Of a stretch of 5,811 bases of DNA, positions 1 through 5,690 are shown in pieces. The first letter of the stretch is position 1; every line of letters starts with the position of its first letter. Source of the DNA: Labilibaculum sp. (lineage in GTDB: Bacteria; Bacteroidota; Bacteroidia; Bacteroidales; Marinifilaceae); assembly GCA_016743925.1 (NCBI GenBank), contig JADGFH010000402.1, positions 1 to 5,811 on the forward strand, read 5' to 3'. The position numbers were made by a program, and so were the translations under genes. The notes beneath the pieces are model-generated. The model ran no database searches. It was given only the letters and a program-made list of their open reading frames with translations, and was not told the origin of the DNA.

Positions 1-898
1 TTGTACTGTATTGCTTTACTTCAATTTTACTTTTCTCCAATTTATCAATCTCTGCATAAATTGCTTTAAGCTTATTGTTATCTGTTGCTCGGAAATATTG
101 ACCACCAGTCATATCGGAAATTTGTCTCAATACTTCTTCGTCAATTTTTACCGGCATATTTCTCATGCTAATACCAAAGGCAGTTTGAATAGGATAGGGA
201 GCTGTTCCCATAGTACCAATTCCAACTGTATAGACTCTAATGCCAAATGTTTTAGCAAGCTCTGCAGCTGTAATAGGAGCAATTTCTCCTTGGTTGTTCA
301 CTCCATCGGTTAAGAGGATAATTACCTTAGATTTTGATTTACTATCCTTTAAACGATTAACAGCGTTGGCCAATCCTAATCCAATTGCCGTGCCATCTTC
401 AATCATTCCACTCTGAATATCCTTAAAGAGATTAATAAGGACGGCATGATCGGTTGTTAATGGACATTGTGTAAAACTTTCCCCACTAAAAATTACCAAT
501 CCAATTTTGTCTTCCTGTCTGCCAGTAATAAAATTCATCGCTACCTCTTTGGCAGCTTCTAATCGGTCAGGTTCAAAATCACGAGCAAGCATACTACTCG
601 AAATGTCTAATGACATCACAATATCTATACCTTCCGAGGTTTCGTTTTTCCAACTGTTGCTGGATTGCGGTCGAGCAATAGCTGCAACTAAAAATACAAT
701 TGCCAAAACGCGAAAAGCAAACAATGCATGTCGCAAATAATACTTGTACGTTTTTGGTGCTGTGCTAAAGCTCTTTAATGTAGATACCTGAATACTCGCA
801 TGTGCATTTTTGTCTTTTAATACATACCAAGCAATTAAGGGTAGTAAAAGTAGAAGCAAATAAAAATATTCTGGGTTTGCAAATTGTATAGAATTCAT
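1..898 (-). CDS. batA: BatA, membrane-anchored vWA-domain protein (partial, C-terminus outside window)
   Basis: The open frame reads from an ATG at 898 leftward to the window edge without a stop, giving 299 residues. BatA proteins are usually about 325-335 residues, so roughly 30, probably including a last membrane helix, are missing. Two N-terminal hydrophobic segments lie near residues 11-27 (Leu-rich) and 58-76, the second ending in AIARPQ, a typical BatA feature. A vWA domain follows from about residue 91 to 285. Its metal-ion adhesion site is complete: DISSS (D98, S100, S102), T170 in EDGTAIG, and D198 in LLTDGVN. The vWA domain is expected on the periplasmic side, where it may bind partner proteins through the metal. 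It starts 21 nt after the preceding gene and is the fourth gene of the moxR operon; batB would be expected next, beyond the edge. Family assignment is confident; the molecular role of Bat proteins remains poorly known. Confidence 0.93.
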   Translation of the reverse strand, partial: MNSIQFANPEYFYLLLLLLPLIAWYVLKDKNAHASIQVSTLKSFSTAPKTYKYYLRHALFAFRVLAIVFLVAAIARPQSSNSWKNETSEGIDIVMSLDISSSMLARDFEPDRLEAAKEVAMNFITGRQEDKIGLVIFSGESFTQCPLTTDHAVLINLFKDIQSGMIEDGTAIGLGLANAVNRLKDSKSKSKVIILLTDGVNNQGEIAPITAAELAKTFGIRVYTVGIGTMGTAPYPIQTAFGISMRNMPVKIDEEVLRQISDMTGGQYFRATDNNKLKAIYAEIDKLEKSKIEVKQYST

Positions 899-916
899 AC
901 TTTGTATTTTCAAAGT
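899..916 (-). repeat. Small inverted repeat directly before the batA start
   Basis: ACTTTG and CAAAGT form a perfect 6-bp stem with a 6-nt loop. It fills almost the whole gap between the upstream stop codon and the batA ATG. In RNA it would place a weak hairpin against the batA start codon. It lacks a T tract on the transcribed side, so it is not a terminator. It may be chance in AT-rich DNA. Confidence 0.4.
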
Positions 917-919
917 TTA

Positions 920-1951
920 CTATTCTTTCTTCTTAGCGTCATCCGCTGTTGTTTCTTCCTGAGCTTTTTCTTCTTCAGGAATTACTTCAACAATGGTTGT
1001 CTCAATAATTTTATAGGCATATTTTAAGCTCATCTCATTTTCATCTTGCAATGGAGAGAACTTTGCAAATTTGGCCAAATCGGCACGTTCCAAAATTTCT
1101 TTTAGTTTCACATGCCATTCCGATTCTTGATCGACCGATTTTACCGCTGTTATTATTTCATCAGTGGTTGATTCAATCGTTGATAGTTTGAATCGCTCAT
1201 CTAAATAGAAACGAATGGTATCGGTTAATTCAGAATGGAATTCTTTCACCTTTCCTGTTTCCCACAGCTTTTGATGTTTGATTTCATCTAATTTGCGTAA
1301 TGCAATCACGTGAGCCGGTTCCTTTGGTTTTACCTTAGTAAACAAAGGTTGGTTTTTCTTACGCTTTCGCAGATATAAAAACAACAAAACGATGATAGCA
1401 ACAAGAAGCAATCCGCCAAATACCCAGGGAGCTATTTCAGCAAAGGCAATGGGCGTGTGAATAGGCATGATAATATCAAAATTGGCTTTGCTGGTATCTA
1501 TCTCAAATGTTTTAACACCTAAGAGCAAAGTGTCCGTTCGAATAATATTCATCAGGTTTTCTTCATGAATTTTAAATTCGAAAGGATTCATTTTGTGAAC
1601 GCCATCATTAAAAGAGGTGATTAGGAAATTCTTATTTACCTTGATATTCCCACTTTCCATCTGAATTGTATCCTGCGGATTTTGTTGAATGATCTCAACT
1701 CCAGAACCAATACTGTCTTTGAAAGCTGGAAACTCAATCTTTACACCTTTTGGCTGCTCAACAGAAAGCAATAGGTTAATTTGATCGCCAATAACGATTA
1801 AATTCGTATCGAGTCTGGCGCTGTAATTAATTCCTTTGTCTACCTCTTGAGCATAAGACGAAAGGGAAGAAAAAGTAGCTCCCAACACAAGTAACAACAC
1901 GAATAATCGTTTTGCTAACCTTTGATATGGGATGTTAATTTTATTTGTCAT
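920..1951 (-). CDS. Membrane protein of the Bat operon: BatD-like periplasmic half plus DUF4381-like cytoplasmic half
   Basis: This 343-residue protein begins with a basic stretch and a hydrophobic core (residues 15-31) ending in SSYA/QE, a good type I signal-peptide site near residue 34. Residues 36-170 are beta-rich and resemble the immunoglobulin-like repeat of BatD-type proteins (ARLDTNLIVIGDQINLLLSV). One strong membrane helix spans about 174-195, followed by RKRKK as an inside anchor. Residues 212-318 look helical and carry the pattern known from DUF4381/BatD C-terminal regions: ALRKLDEI, a conserved LW at 229-230, EFHSELTDTIRFYLDERF at 237-254, then TTDEII. The tail (325-343) is acidic and lysine-rich. 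The ATG at 1951 lies 19 nt after the DUF58 gene, and the signal peptide supports that start. It probably couples periplasmic vWA partners to the cytoplasmic MoxR/DUF58 pair; that role is inferred from position and topology. No gene symbol is given because names for this position vary. Confidence 0.85.
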   Translation of the reverse strand: MTNKINIPYQRLAKRLFVLLLVLGATFSSLSSYAQEVDKGINYSARLDTNLIVIGDQINLLLSVEQPKGVKIEFPAFKDSIGSGVEIIQQNPQDTIQMESGNIKVNKNFLITSFNDGVHKMNPFEFKIHEENLMNIIRTDTLLLGVKTFEIDTSKANFDIIMPIHTPIAFAEIAPWVFGGLLLVAIIVLLFLYLRKRKKNQPLFTKVKPKEPAHVIALRKLDEIKHQKLWETGKVKEFHSELTDTIRFYLDERFKLSTIESTTDEIITAVKSVDQESEWHVKLKEILERADLAKFAKFSPLQDENEMSLKYAYKIIETTIVEVIPEEEKAQEETTADDAKKKE

Positions 1952-1970
1952 AGTCGTCTACTTCTAGATT

Positions 1971-2840
1971 TTAGTGTCCTCTTCTTTTAAACAAAGAGAT
2001 TAATGATCTCACATAATCCTGATCTGTTCGAATATTTGCAACATCTACACCAGAGCGTTTGAAAATGTCGGTAGCAAGGTCATTTTTTTGCTTCCACCAT
2101 TTGCTGTGGCTTTCTCTTACTTTTTTGTTCGATGTATCGATCCAGCTGTACGCTCCTGTTTCCGCATCCTTAACTTTAATTAAGCCAATCGACGGAATTT
2201 CTTCTTCTCTTTTATCGTAGATTTTAAGCGCAACAACATCATGCTTTTTATTTGCAATGGTTAATGCGTTTTCATATCCTTCATCAATAAAATCGGATAT
2301 CACAAAAGTGGTACAACGTTTTTTAATTACGTTGGTCAGATATCTAAGAGCACTAGTAATATCAGTGTTTCTATGTTCTGGTTTAAAATCGATTAATTCA
2401 CGAATGATTCGAAGAATATGCGATTTTCCCTTTTTAGGAGGAATAAACTTCTCGATTTTATCTGAAAAGAAGATGACCCCAATTTTATCGTTGTTTTGAA
2501 TGGCTGAAAATGCAAGTACGGCAGCAATCTCTGTTATCTGATTTTTTTTCAGCTTCGACATGGTACCAAACTCACGAGAACCACTAACGTCAATCATCAA
2601 CATTACGGTTAGCTCACGTTCTTCTTCGAAAAGTTTAACGTAAGGCTCATTGTAACGTGCCGTAACATTCCAGTCAATATTTCTGATATCATCACCATAT
2701 TGGTATTCCCGAACTTCACTAAAAGTCATACCACGTCCTTTGAACGCAGAATGATATTCTCCAGCAAAAATATTACGGGAAAGACCTCTGGTTTTGATCT
2801 CTATTTGTCGTACGCGTTTTAATAATTCACTAGTTTCCAT
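1971..2840 (-). CDS. DUF58 family protein with vWA-like fold
   Basis: This 289-residue protein has no signal peptide or membrane helix and is expected in the cytoplasm. The DUF58 signature is clear at about residues 35-72: GRGMTFSEVREY, then YGDDIRNIDWNVTAR, then PYVKLFEEE. A vWA-like domain follows with a metal-site motif DVSGS (D84, S86, S88), T159 in NTDITSAL, and D183 in FVISDF. Many DUF58 proteins keep this site, so metal-dependent partner binding is plausible. The C-terminal third (residues 213-289) is charged and ends in KRRGH. It sits 52 nt after moxR and 19 nt before the next gene. DUF58 proteins accompany MoxR ATPases across bacteria and are thought to be adaptors or substrates of the ATPase. 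No frame damage is seen. Confidence 0.93.
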   Translation of the reverse strand: METSELLKRVRQIEIKTRGLSRNIFAGEYHSAFKGRGMTFSEVREYQYGDDIRNIDWNVTARYNEPYVKLFEEERELTVMLMIDVSGSREFGTMSKLKKNQITEIAAVLAFSAIQNNDKIGVIFFSDKIEKFIPPKKGKSHILRIIRELIDFKPEHRNTDITSALRYLTNVIKKRCTTFVISDFIDEGYENALTIANKKHDVVALKIYDKREEEIPSIGLIKVKDAETGAYSWIDTSNKKVRESHSKWWKQKNDLATDIFKRSGVDVANIRTDQDYVRSLISLFKRRGH

Positions 2841-2845
2841 AGCTT

Positions 2846-2894
2846 AATTACGAATGAATAATTATTAATTAACAATTACCAATTGGTAATATCT
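2846..2894. repeat. Degenerate 7-nt tandem repeat, consensus AATTNNN, in the moxR/DUF58 gap
   Basis: Read on the plus strand, the gap splits into seven consecutive 7-nt units. Five begin AATT (at 2846, 2860, 2867, 2874 and 2881); the units at 2853 and 2888 begin AAT and are degenerate. The 3-nt remainder varies (ACG, ATT, AAC, ACC, GGT). The array starts 6 nt from the DUF58 start codon and ends within the moxR stop codon. The same motif recurs across the truA stop codon. An unrelated low-complexity AT spacer is the alternative, but the strict 7-nt phase argues against this. Confidence 0.6.
2875..2890. repeat. Perfect 16-bp palindrome after moxR
   Basis: ATTACCAATTGGTAAT is perfectly self-complementary with no spacer and lies 2 nt beyond the moxR stop codon, inside the heptamer array. 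As DNA it could bind a dimeric protein; as RNA it would form a short hairpin between the first two operon genes. No T tract follows, so transcription termination is not supported. It may simply result from adjacent repeat units in opposite orientation. Confidence 0.5.
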
Positions 2895-3888
2895 ATGGTA
2901 CTTCAACGGTATTCAAAATCTCACTAATGATATTCTCGCTGGTAATGTTATTTGCCTCAGCTTCGTAAGTAAGTCCAATTCTATGACGCAATACATCATG
3001 ACAAACAGCACGGATATCTTCAGGAATTACATAACCTCTTCGCTTTATAAATGCATAAGCTTTTGCCGCAGAAGCTAAACTAATACTTGCACGAGGCGAT
3101 CCACCAAATGCGATCATATCTTTGAATTGATCCAATCCATAATCAGCAGGGAAACGTGTCGCAAAAACGATATCAACAATGTATTTCTCAATTTTCTCAT
3201 CCATATAAACATCCTTTACAACGTCGCGCGCTTTGTTGATATCTTCTGGTTTTAAGATTTGACTTGCTTTTGGAAATGCTTTCAAAAGATTCTGACGCAT
3301 AATTAACTGCTCCTCTTCTTTCTTCGGATAGCTAATTACCACTTTAAGCATAAAACGGTCAACCTGAGCCTCTGGCAAAGGATAAGTTCCTTCTTGCTCA
3401 ATTGGATTTTGAGTTGCCATTACCAAAAATGGTTCCTCTAACTTATAGGAAGTGTCACCAATGGTAACCTGACGTTCTTGCATGGATTCAAGCAAAGCAG
3501 CCTGTACTTTTGCAGGAGCACGGTTAATCTCATCAGCAAGAATAAAGTTAGCGAAAATAGGTCCTTTCTTAACCACAAATTCTTCTTTCTTCTGACTATA
3601 GATCATTGTACCTAACAAATCGGCAGGTAATAAGTCTGGCGTAAACTGAATACGGCTAAAATCAGCTTCAATAGTTGTTGCAAGTGTGTTAATTGCTAGC
3701 GTTTTTGCTAGTCCTGGAACTCCTTCTAATAATATATGACCATTGGAAAGTAATCCGATCAGTAAGCTTTCAACAAGGTGCTTTTGACCAACAATTACTT
3801 TGTTCATTTCCATAGAAATCAAGTCCACGAAGGAACTTTCTCTTTGGATTCGCTCATTTAGTTCTTTGATATCAACTGTTTGGATCAT
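2893..3888 (-). CDS. moxR: MoxR-family AAA+ ATPase
   Basis: This 331-residue protein matches the usual MoxR length of about 310-340. The ATPase motifs are all present: Walker A GVPGLAKT (56-63, K62), Walker B ILADEINRAP (116-125, D119/E120), sensor 1 ATQNP (158-162), a likely arginine finger in QVDRF (R178), and sensor 2 in GGSPRAS (R266). The family hallmark TPDLLPADLLG lies at 83-93. The C-terminal lid spans roughly 200-331. It lacks membrane segments and should work as a cytoplasmic ring. MoxR proteins are regarded as chaperone-like ATPases acting with vWA-domain partners, which here are encoded directly downstream. It is the first gene of the operon; a Bacteroidota-type promoter lies about 65 nt upstream. 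No Shine-Dalgarno sequence precedes the ATG, as is usual in this phylum. Confidence 0.95.
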   Translation of the reverse strand: MIQTVDIKELNERIQRESSFVDLISMEMNKVIVGQKHLVESLLIGLLSNGHILLEGVPGLAKTLAINTLATTIEADFSRIQFTPDLLPADLLGTMIYSQKKEEFVVKKGPIFANFILADEINRAPAKVQAALLESMQERQVTIGDTSYKLEEPFLVMATQNPIEQEGTYPLPEAQVDRFMLKVVISYPKKEEEQLIMRQNLLKAFPKASQILKPEDINKARDVVKDVYMDEKIEKYIVDIVFATRFPADYGLDQFKDMIAFGGSPRASISLASAAKAYAFIKRRGYVIPEDIRAVCHDVLRHRIGLTYEAEANNITSENIISEILNTVEVP

Positions 3889-3931
3889 AGAAATATATTT
3901 TATTACTTGAAATATTTACATAAAAGACATT

Positions 3932-3948
3932 GGTTTTTTAGAAAAACC
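3932..3948 (-). promoter_or_regulatory. Hairpin at the predicted 5' end of the moxR operon mRNA
   Basis: GGTTTTT and AAAAACC form a perfect 7-bp stem closed by a 3-nt loop. The element begins about 5 nt downstream of the -7 promoter box at 3953-3960, so the transcript should start at or very near the base of the stem. A 5'-terminal stem-loop can protect an mRNA from 5'-end-dependent decay, and that role is inferred. The rest of the leader, about 45 nt to the moxR ATG, is AT-rich with no visible ribosome-binding site. Confidence 0.5.
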
Positions 3949-3952
3949 TCTA

Positions 3953-3982
3953 CAAAGATAAACCTTTGAGCGTTTTATGAAA
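3953..3982 (-). promoter_or_regulatory. moxR: Bacteroidota-type promoter for the moxR-bat operon
   Basis: Read on the minus strand, TATCTTTG at 3960-3953 is an exact match to the Bacteroidota -7 consensus TAnnTTTG. Eighteen nt upstream, at 3982-3979, lies TTTC, one mismatch from the -33 box TTTG. The start of transcription would be near 3947, giving a leader of about 58 nt before the moxR ATG. No other match to the -7 box was noticed between the genes of the operon, which fits a single transcript. Confidence 0.6.
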
Positions 3983-4067
3983 ATGCAAGCCCGTTAAAAA
4001 GTGTTAATGATTTTAAGAAGCTTCAAGGAAAAAGGAATAAGTATCAAGTGTAAAGGAAGGATTTCAA

Positions 4068-4084
4068 ATTAGTAGCATACTAAT
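4068..4084. promoter_or_regulatory. 17-bp palindrome upstream of the truA promoter (possible operator)
   Basis: ATTAGTA, a GCA centre and TACTAAT form a perfect 7-bp inverted repeat with a 3-nt centre. It sits 20 nt before the truA -33 box and about 85 nt upstream of the moxR -33 box, in the divergent region. Spacing and symmetry fit a site for a dimeric regulator, but no regulator is encoded in the window and no T tract follows. Chance occurrence in AT-rich DNA is possible. Confidence 0.35.
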
Positions 4085-4104
4085 AAAATTCAGCGACTTC
4101 TTTT

Positions 4105-4133
4105 TTTGCATTTTTTAAAAATGATTACTTTTG
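4105..4133 (+). promoter_or_regulatory. truA: Bacteroidota-type promoter for truA
   Basis: TTTG at 4105-4108 (-33 box) and TACTTTTG at 4126-4133 (-7 box) both match the Bacteroidota consensus exactly, separated by 17 nt. Transcription should begin near 4139-4141, leaving a short leader of about 20 nt before the TTG start codon. The purine stretch GAGGAG at 4133-4138 looks like a Shine-Dalgarno sequence, but it lies upstream of the predicted start point and too far from the start codon to serve as one. Confidence 0.7.
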
Positions 4134-4158
4134 AGGAGAATTAGAAAACAATTAAGAT

Positions 4159-4917
4159 TTGAGTAAACGATATTTTATCCGATTAAGCTATAAAGGCACG
4201 AATTATCATGGATGGCAAATACAGCCTAATGCTAATACGGTGCAACAAGAAGTGAATAAGGCATTATCAACTGTATTAAATCAGTCGATTAATGTAACGG
4301 GTTGTGGTAGAACCGACACAGGCGTTCATGCGAGTGATTTTATGGTGCACTTTAATGTGAGTGAAACGACTCAGTTCGAATGTGAAAAATTAGCCTTTAA
4401 ACTAAATCGCTTTCTACCTCATGATATTGCCATTAAGGAAGTGTTTTTGGTAAATGATGAAGCGCACACCCGTTTCGATGCCATTGCAAGAACTTATCAC
4501 TATAAGATTACTAAGAATAAAAATCCATTTCGTACCTATTCACATTGGAACATGCAGTATGTGCTGGACGTGGAAAAAATGAACGAAGCGGCTAAAGTTT
4601 TGTTCGATTTTATCGATTTCACCAGCTTTAGCAAGCTGCATACGGATGTGAAAACCAATAATTGTAAAATTTACAAAGCTGAATGGACCGAGACCGATGA
4701 TGAGCTGGTGTTCACCGTAAAGGCAGATCGTTTTCTGCGAAACATGGTTCGGGCCATTGTTGGTACTTTGGTAGAAGTAGGAAGAGGCAAAATGGATTCG
4801 GAGGGATTTAGAAAAGTTATTGAAAGTAAAAATAGATCGAATGCTGGATCTTCTGTTCCTGGGCATGGCTTATTTTTAGCCGAAATTGAATATCCAGAAT
4901 CAATTACGAATTTTTAA
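4159..4917 (+). CDS. truA: tRNA pseudouridine(38-40) synthase TruA
   Basis: TruA converts uridines 38-40 in the anticodon stem-loop of many tRNAs to pseudouridine. The 252-residue protein has the normal length. Visible motifs are the N-terminal YKGTNYHGWQIQP (11-23), the catalytic loop GCGRTDTGVHA (48-58) with nucleophile D53, the active-site region with Y113 in ARTYHYKI, FTSFSK (154-159), and the C-terminal RFLRNMVRAIVGTLVEVGRG (191-210). The start is TTG at 4159: an in-frame TAA at 4153-4155 stands two codons upstream, and the next in-frame ATG would remove the catalytic loop. A consensus promoter ends about 25 nt before it. The last codons and the stop lie within a heptamer repeat, so the final few residues (ITNF) are repeat-encoded. 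An RNase H-like gene follows after 53 nt on the same strand. Confidence 0.97.
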   Translation: MSKRYFIRLSYKGTNYHGWQIQPNANTVQQEVNKALSTVLNQSINVTGCGRTDTGVHASDFMVHFNVSETTQFECEKLAFKLNRFLPHDIAIKEVFLVNDEAHTRFDAIARTYHYKITKNKNPFRTYSHWNMQYVLDVEKMNEAAKVLFDFIDFTSFSKLHTDVKTNNCKIYKAEWTETDDELVFTVKADRFLRNMVRAIVGTLVEVGRGKMDSEGFRKVIESKNRSNAGSSVPGHGLFLAEIEYPESITNF

Positions 4918-4929
4918 TTACAAATTGTC
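4902..4929. repeat. Second copy of the AATTNNN heptamer array, spanning the truA stop codon
   Basis: Four consecutive 7-nt units start at 4902, 4909, 4916 and 4923, each beginning AATT. The first unit (AATTACG) is identical to the first unit of the array at 2846. The array covers the last truA codons, the TAA stop and the first 12 nt of the gap, and it abuts the hairpin at 4930. A strict phase at two unlinked loci suggests one repeat family rather than chance AT richness. Confidence 0.55.
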
Positions 4930-4949
4930 ATCCCGAGGAATCGAGGGAT
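4930..4949. repeat. Short hairpin element between truA and the RNase H-like gene (REP-like)
   Basis: ATCCC (4930-4934) and GGGAT (4945-4949) pair, followed inward by two opposed G-A mismatches and a G-C pair closing a GAAT loop. CGAGG also occurs twice as a direct repeat (4934-4938 and 4942-4946). The core, with flanking GTC and CTC, resembles short intergenic palindromes I recall as abundant in Bacteroidota genomes; this resemblance is from memory and unchecked. With no T tract it is unlikely to stop transcription, though it could affect mRNA processing between the two genes. Confidence 0.5.
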
Positions 4950-4970
4950 CTCAGAAATCAATTAAATTGC

Positions 4971-5450
4971 ATGATGTCTGATGAAATTTACTTGTTTACA
5001 GATGGAAGCGTAAATCCTCAATCGGGAATTGGTTTTGGAGCATCTTTACTTGTGGAAGATATCGCATTATCACCCGATGAAGCGAAAAAATTGGTACAAT
5101 TAAAGCAATTTGAAGATACTTCGTCTACCAAATTGGAAATACAGGTTTTACTACACGCACTTGCGAAACTCGAAGGGAGTAAGAAGCGAGTGATTGTTTA
5201 TACCGATTCTCAAAATATTGTTGGTTTGCCCAATAGGAGAGACCGATTCGAGAAAAACAATTACATTTCGAGAAATGGAAAGTTAATTGCGAACCATGAA
5301 TTGTATAAAGCCTTTTATGGTCTTATGGATTCTTTAAACTGTGAGATTGTAAAGGTAAAAGGGCATAAGCGTTCTGCTCTCAAGAATCAAATTGAGGCTC
5401 TTTTTACAATAGTTGATCGGGCTTCGAGGAATGCCTTGCGGGAGCTATAA
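4971..5450 (+). CDS. RNase H-like family protein (ribonuclease HI related)
   Basis: RNase H enzymes cut the RNA strand of RNA-DNA hybrids. This 159-residue protein keeps the full acidic set: D11 in FTDGS, E56 in TKLEIQ, D79 in YTDSQ and D149 in VDRASR, plus H132 in KGHK, matching the RNase HI layout (D, E, D, H, D). It lacks the GNPGPGG loop that normally follows TDGS; NPQSGIGFG stands there instead. The segment at 84-103 (VGLPNRR, then FEKNNYIS) belongs to a variant subfamily I recognise only by general resemblance. No signal peptide or membrane helix is present, so it should be cytoplasmic. Two ATG codons stand in tandem (4971 and 4974), so the first Met is uncertain by one residue. No promoter motif was found in the 53-nt gap; co-transcription with truA is likely. 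The native substrate is not known, so no gene symbol is assigned. Confidence 0.88.
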   Translation: MMSDEIYLFTDGSVNPQSGIGFGASLLVEDIALSPDEAKKLVQLKQFEDTSSTKLEIQVLLHALAKLEGSKKRVIVYTDSQNIVGLPNRRDRFEKNNYISRNGKLIANHELYKAFYGLMDSLNCEIVKVKGHKRSALKNQIEALFTIVDRASRNALREL

Positions 5451-5513
5451 TGATTATTTTCTCTTTCGAACTGCAGATATTAATACCTATTCTAATTGTT
5501 ATTTTCTTGTCTT

Positions 5514-5539
5514 AGAGCCAGACGGGCTCTTCGTTTTTT
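5514..5539 (+). terminator. Rho-independent terminator-like hairpin after the RNase H-like gene
   Basis: AGAGCC and GGCTCT form a perfect 6-bp, GC-rich stem with a 5-nt loop (AGACG), followed after 3 nt by six T residues. It lies 64 nt past the stop codon and is a plausible end for the truA transcript. The T tract also belongs to the outer stem of the next element, so termination could compete with that fold. Confidence 0.55.
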
Positions 5540-5588
5540 GCTTGCCCCAAAAACAGCCTGTCCTGAATTTGTTTCGGGAAAGCAAAAA
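5535..5588 (+). repeat. Nested hairpin element, possibly a dispersed repeat
   Basis: An outer 9-bp perfect stem (TTTTTGCTT at 5535-5543 with AAGCAAAAA at 5580-5588) encloses an inner stem, TCCTGAA (5561-5567) with TTCGGGA (5573-5579), which has one T-G wobble and a 5-nt loop. The inner CCTGAA-loop-TTCGGG form resembles common short intergenic palindromes of Bacteroidota, judged from memory. The outer 5' arm overlaps the T tract of the preceding terminator. Confidence 0.5.
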
Positions 5589-5639
5589 GGTCAAGGCTGC
5601 ATTAAAAATACCATCCGAATTATTGAAATACCCAAGTGC

Positions 5640-5690
5640 GACCGAGTGATCTACTCTCAAACTTCATCATCGAGACCAGCTTCTCGGTCT
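5640..5690. repeat. Inverted repeat with alternative internal hairpins
   Basis: GACCGAG (5640-5646) and CTCGGTC (5683-5689) are a perfect 7-bp inverted repeat 36 nt apart. The right arm can instead pair locally: AGACC (5673-5677) with GGTCT (5686-5690), or CGAGA (5671-5675) with TCTCG (5682-5686). These folds exclude one another. No open frame of interest covers the site, and it is probably part of the same repeat-rich segment. Confidence 0.4.

Noticed and set aside
11..740. Plus-strand open frames at 11-313 and 507-740
   Set aside because: They lie antisense to the well-supported batA reading frame and show no recognisable protein features.
2257..2499. Plus-strand open frame inside the DUF58 gene
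   Set aside because: It is antisense to the vWA-like part of DUF58, and the composition is what a reverse complement of coding DNA would give.
2846..2894. CRISPR-like array
   Set aside because: Units are only 7 nt, degenerate, with no spacers of CRISPR length and no cas genes nearby.
1..3960. A new defence or transport system built from the MoxR, DUF58 and vWA genes
   Set aside because: Although MoxR-vWA pairs occur in several ternary systems, this gene order matches the common Bat operon of Bacteroidota, with no effector, toxin or mobile gene beside it.
4133..4138. GAGGAG as a Shine-Dalgarno site for truA
   Set aside because: It is about 20 nt from the TTG start and lies upstream of the predicted transcription start, so it would not be in the mRNA.
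4540..4866. Minus-strand open frame inside truA
   Set aside because: It is antisense to the conserved C-terminal half of TruA, and its sequence is rich in Phe, Ser, Asn and Ile as expected from the complement of a coding strand.
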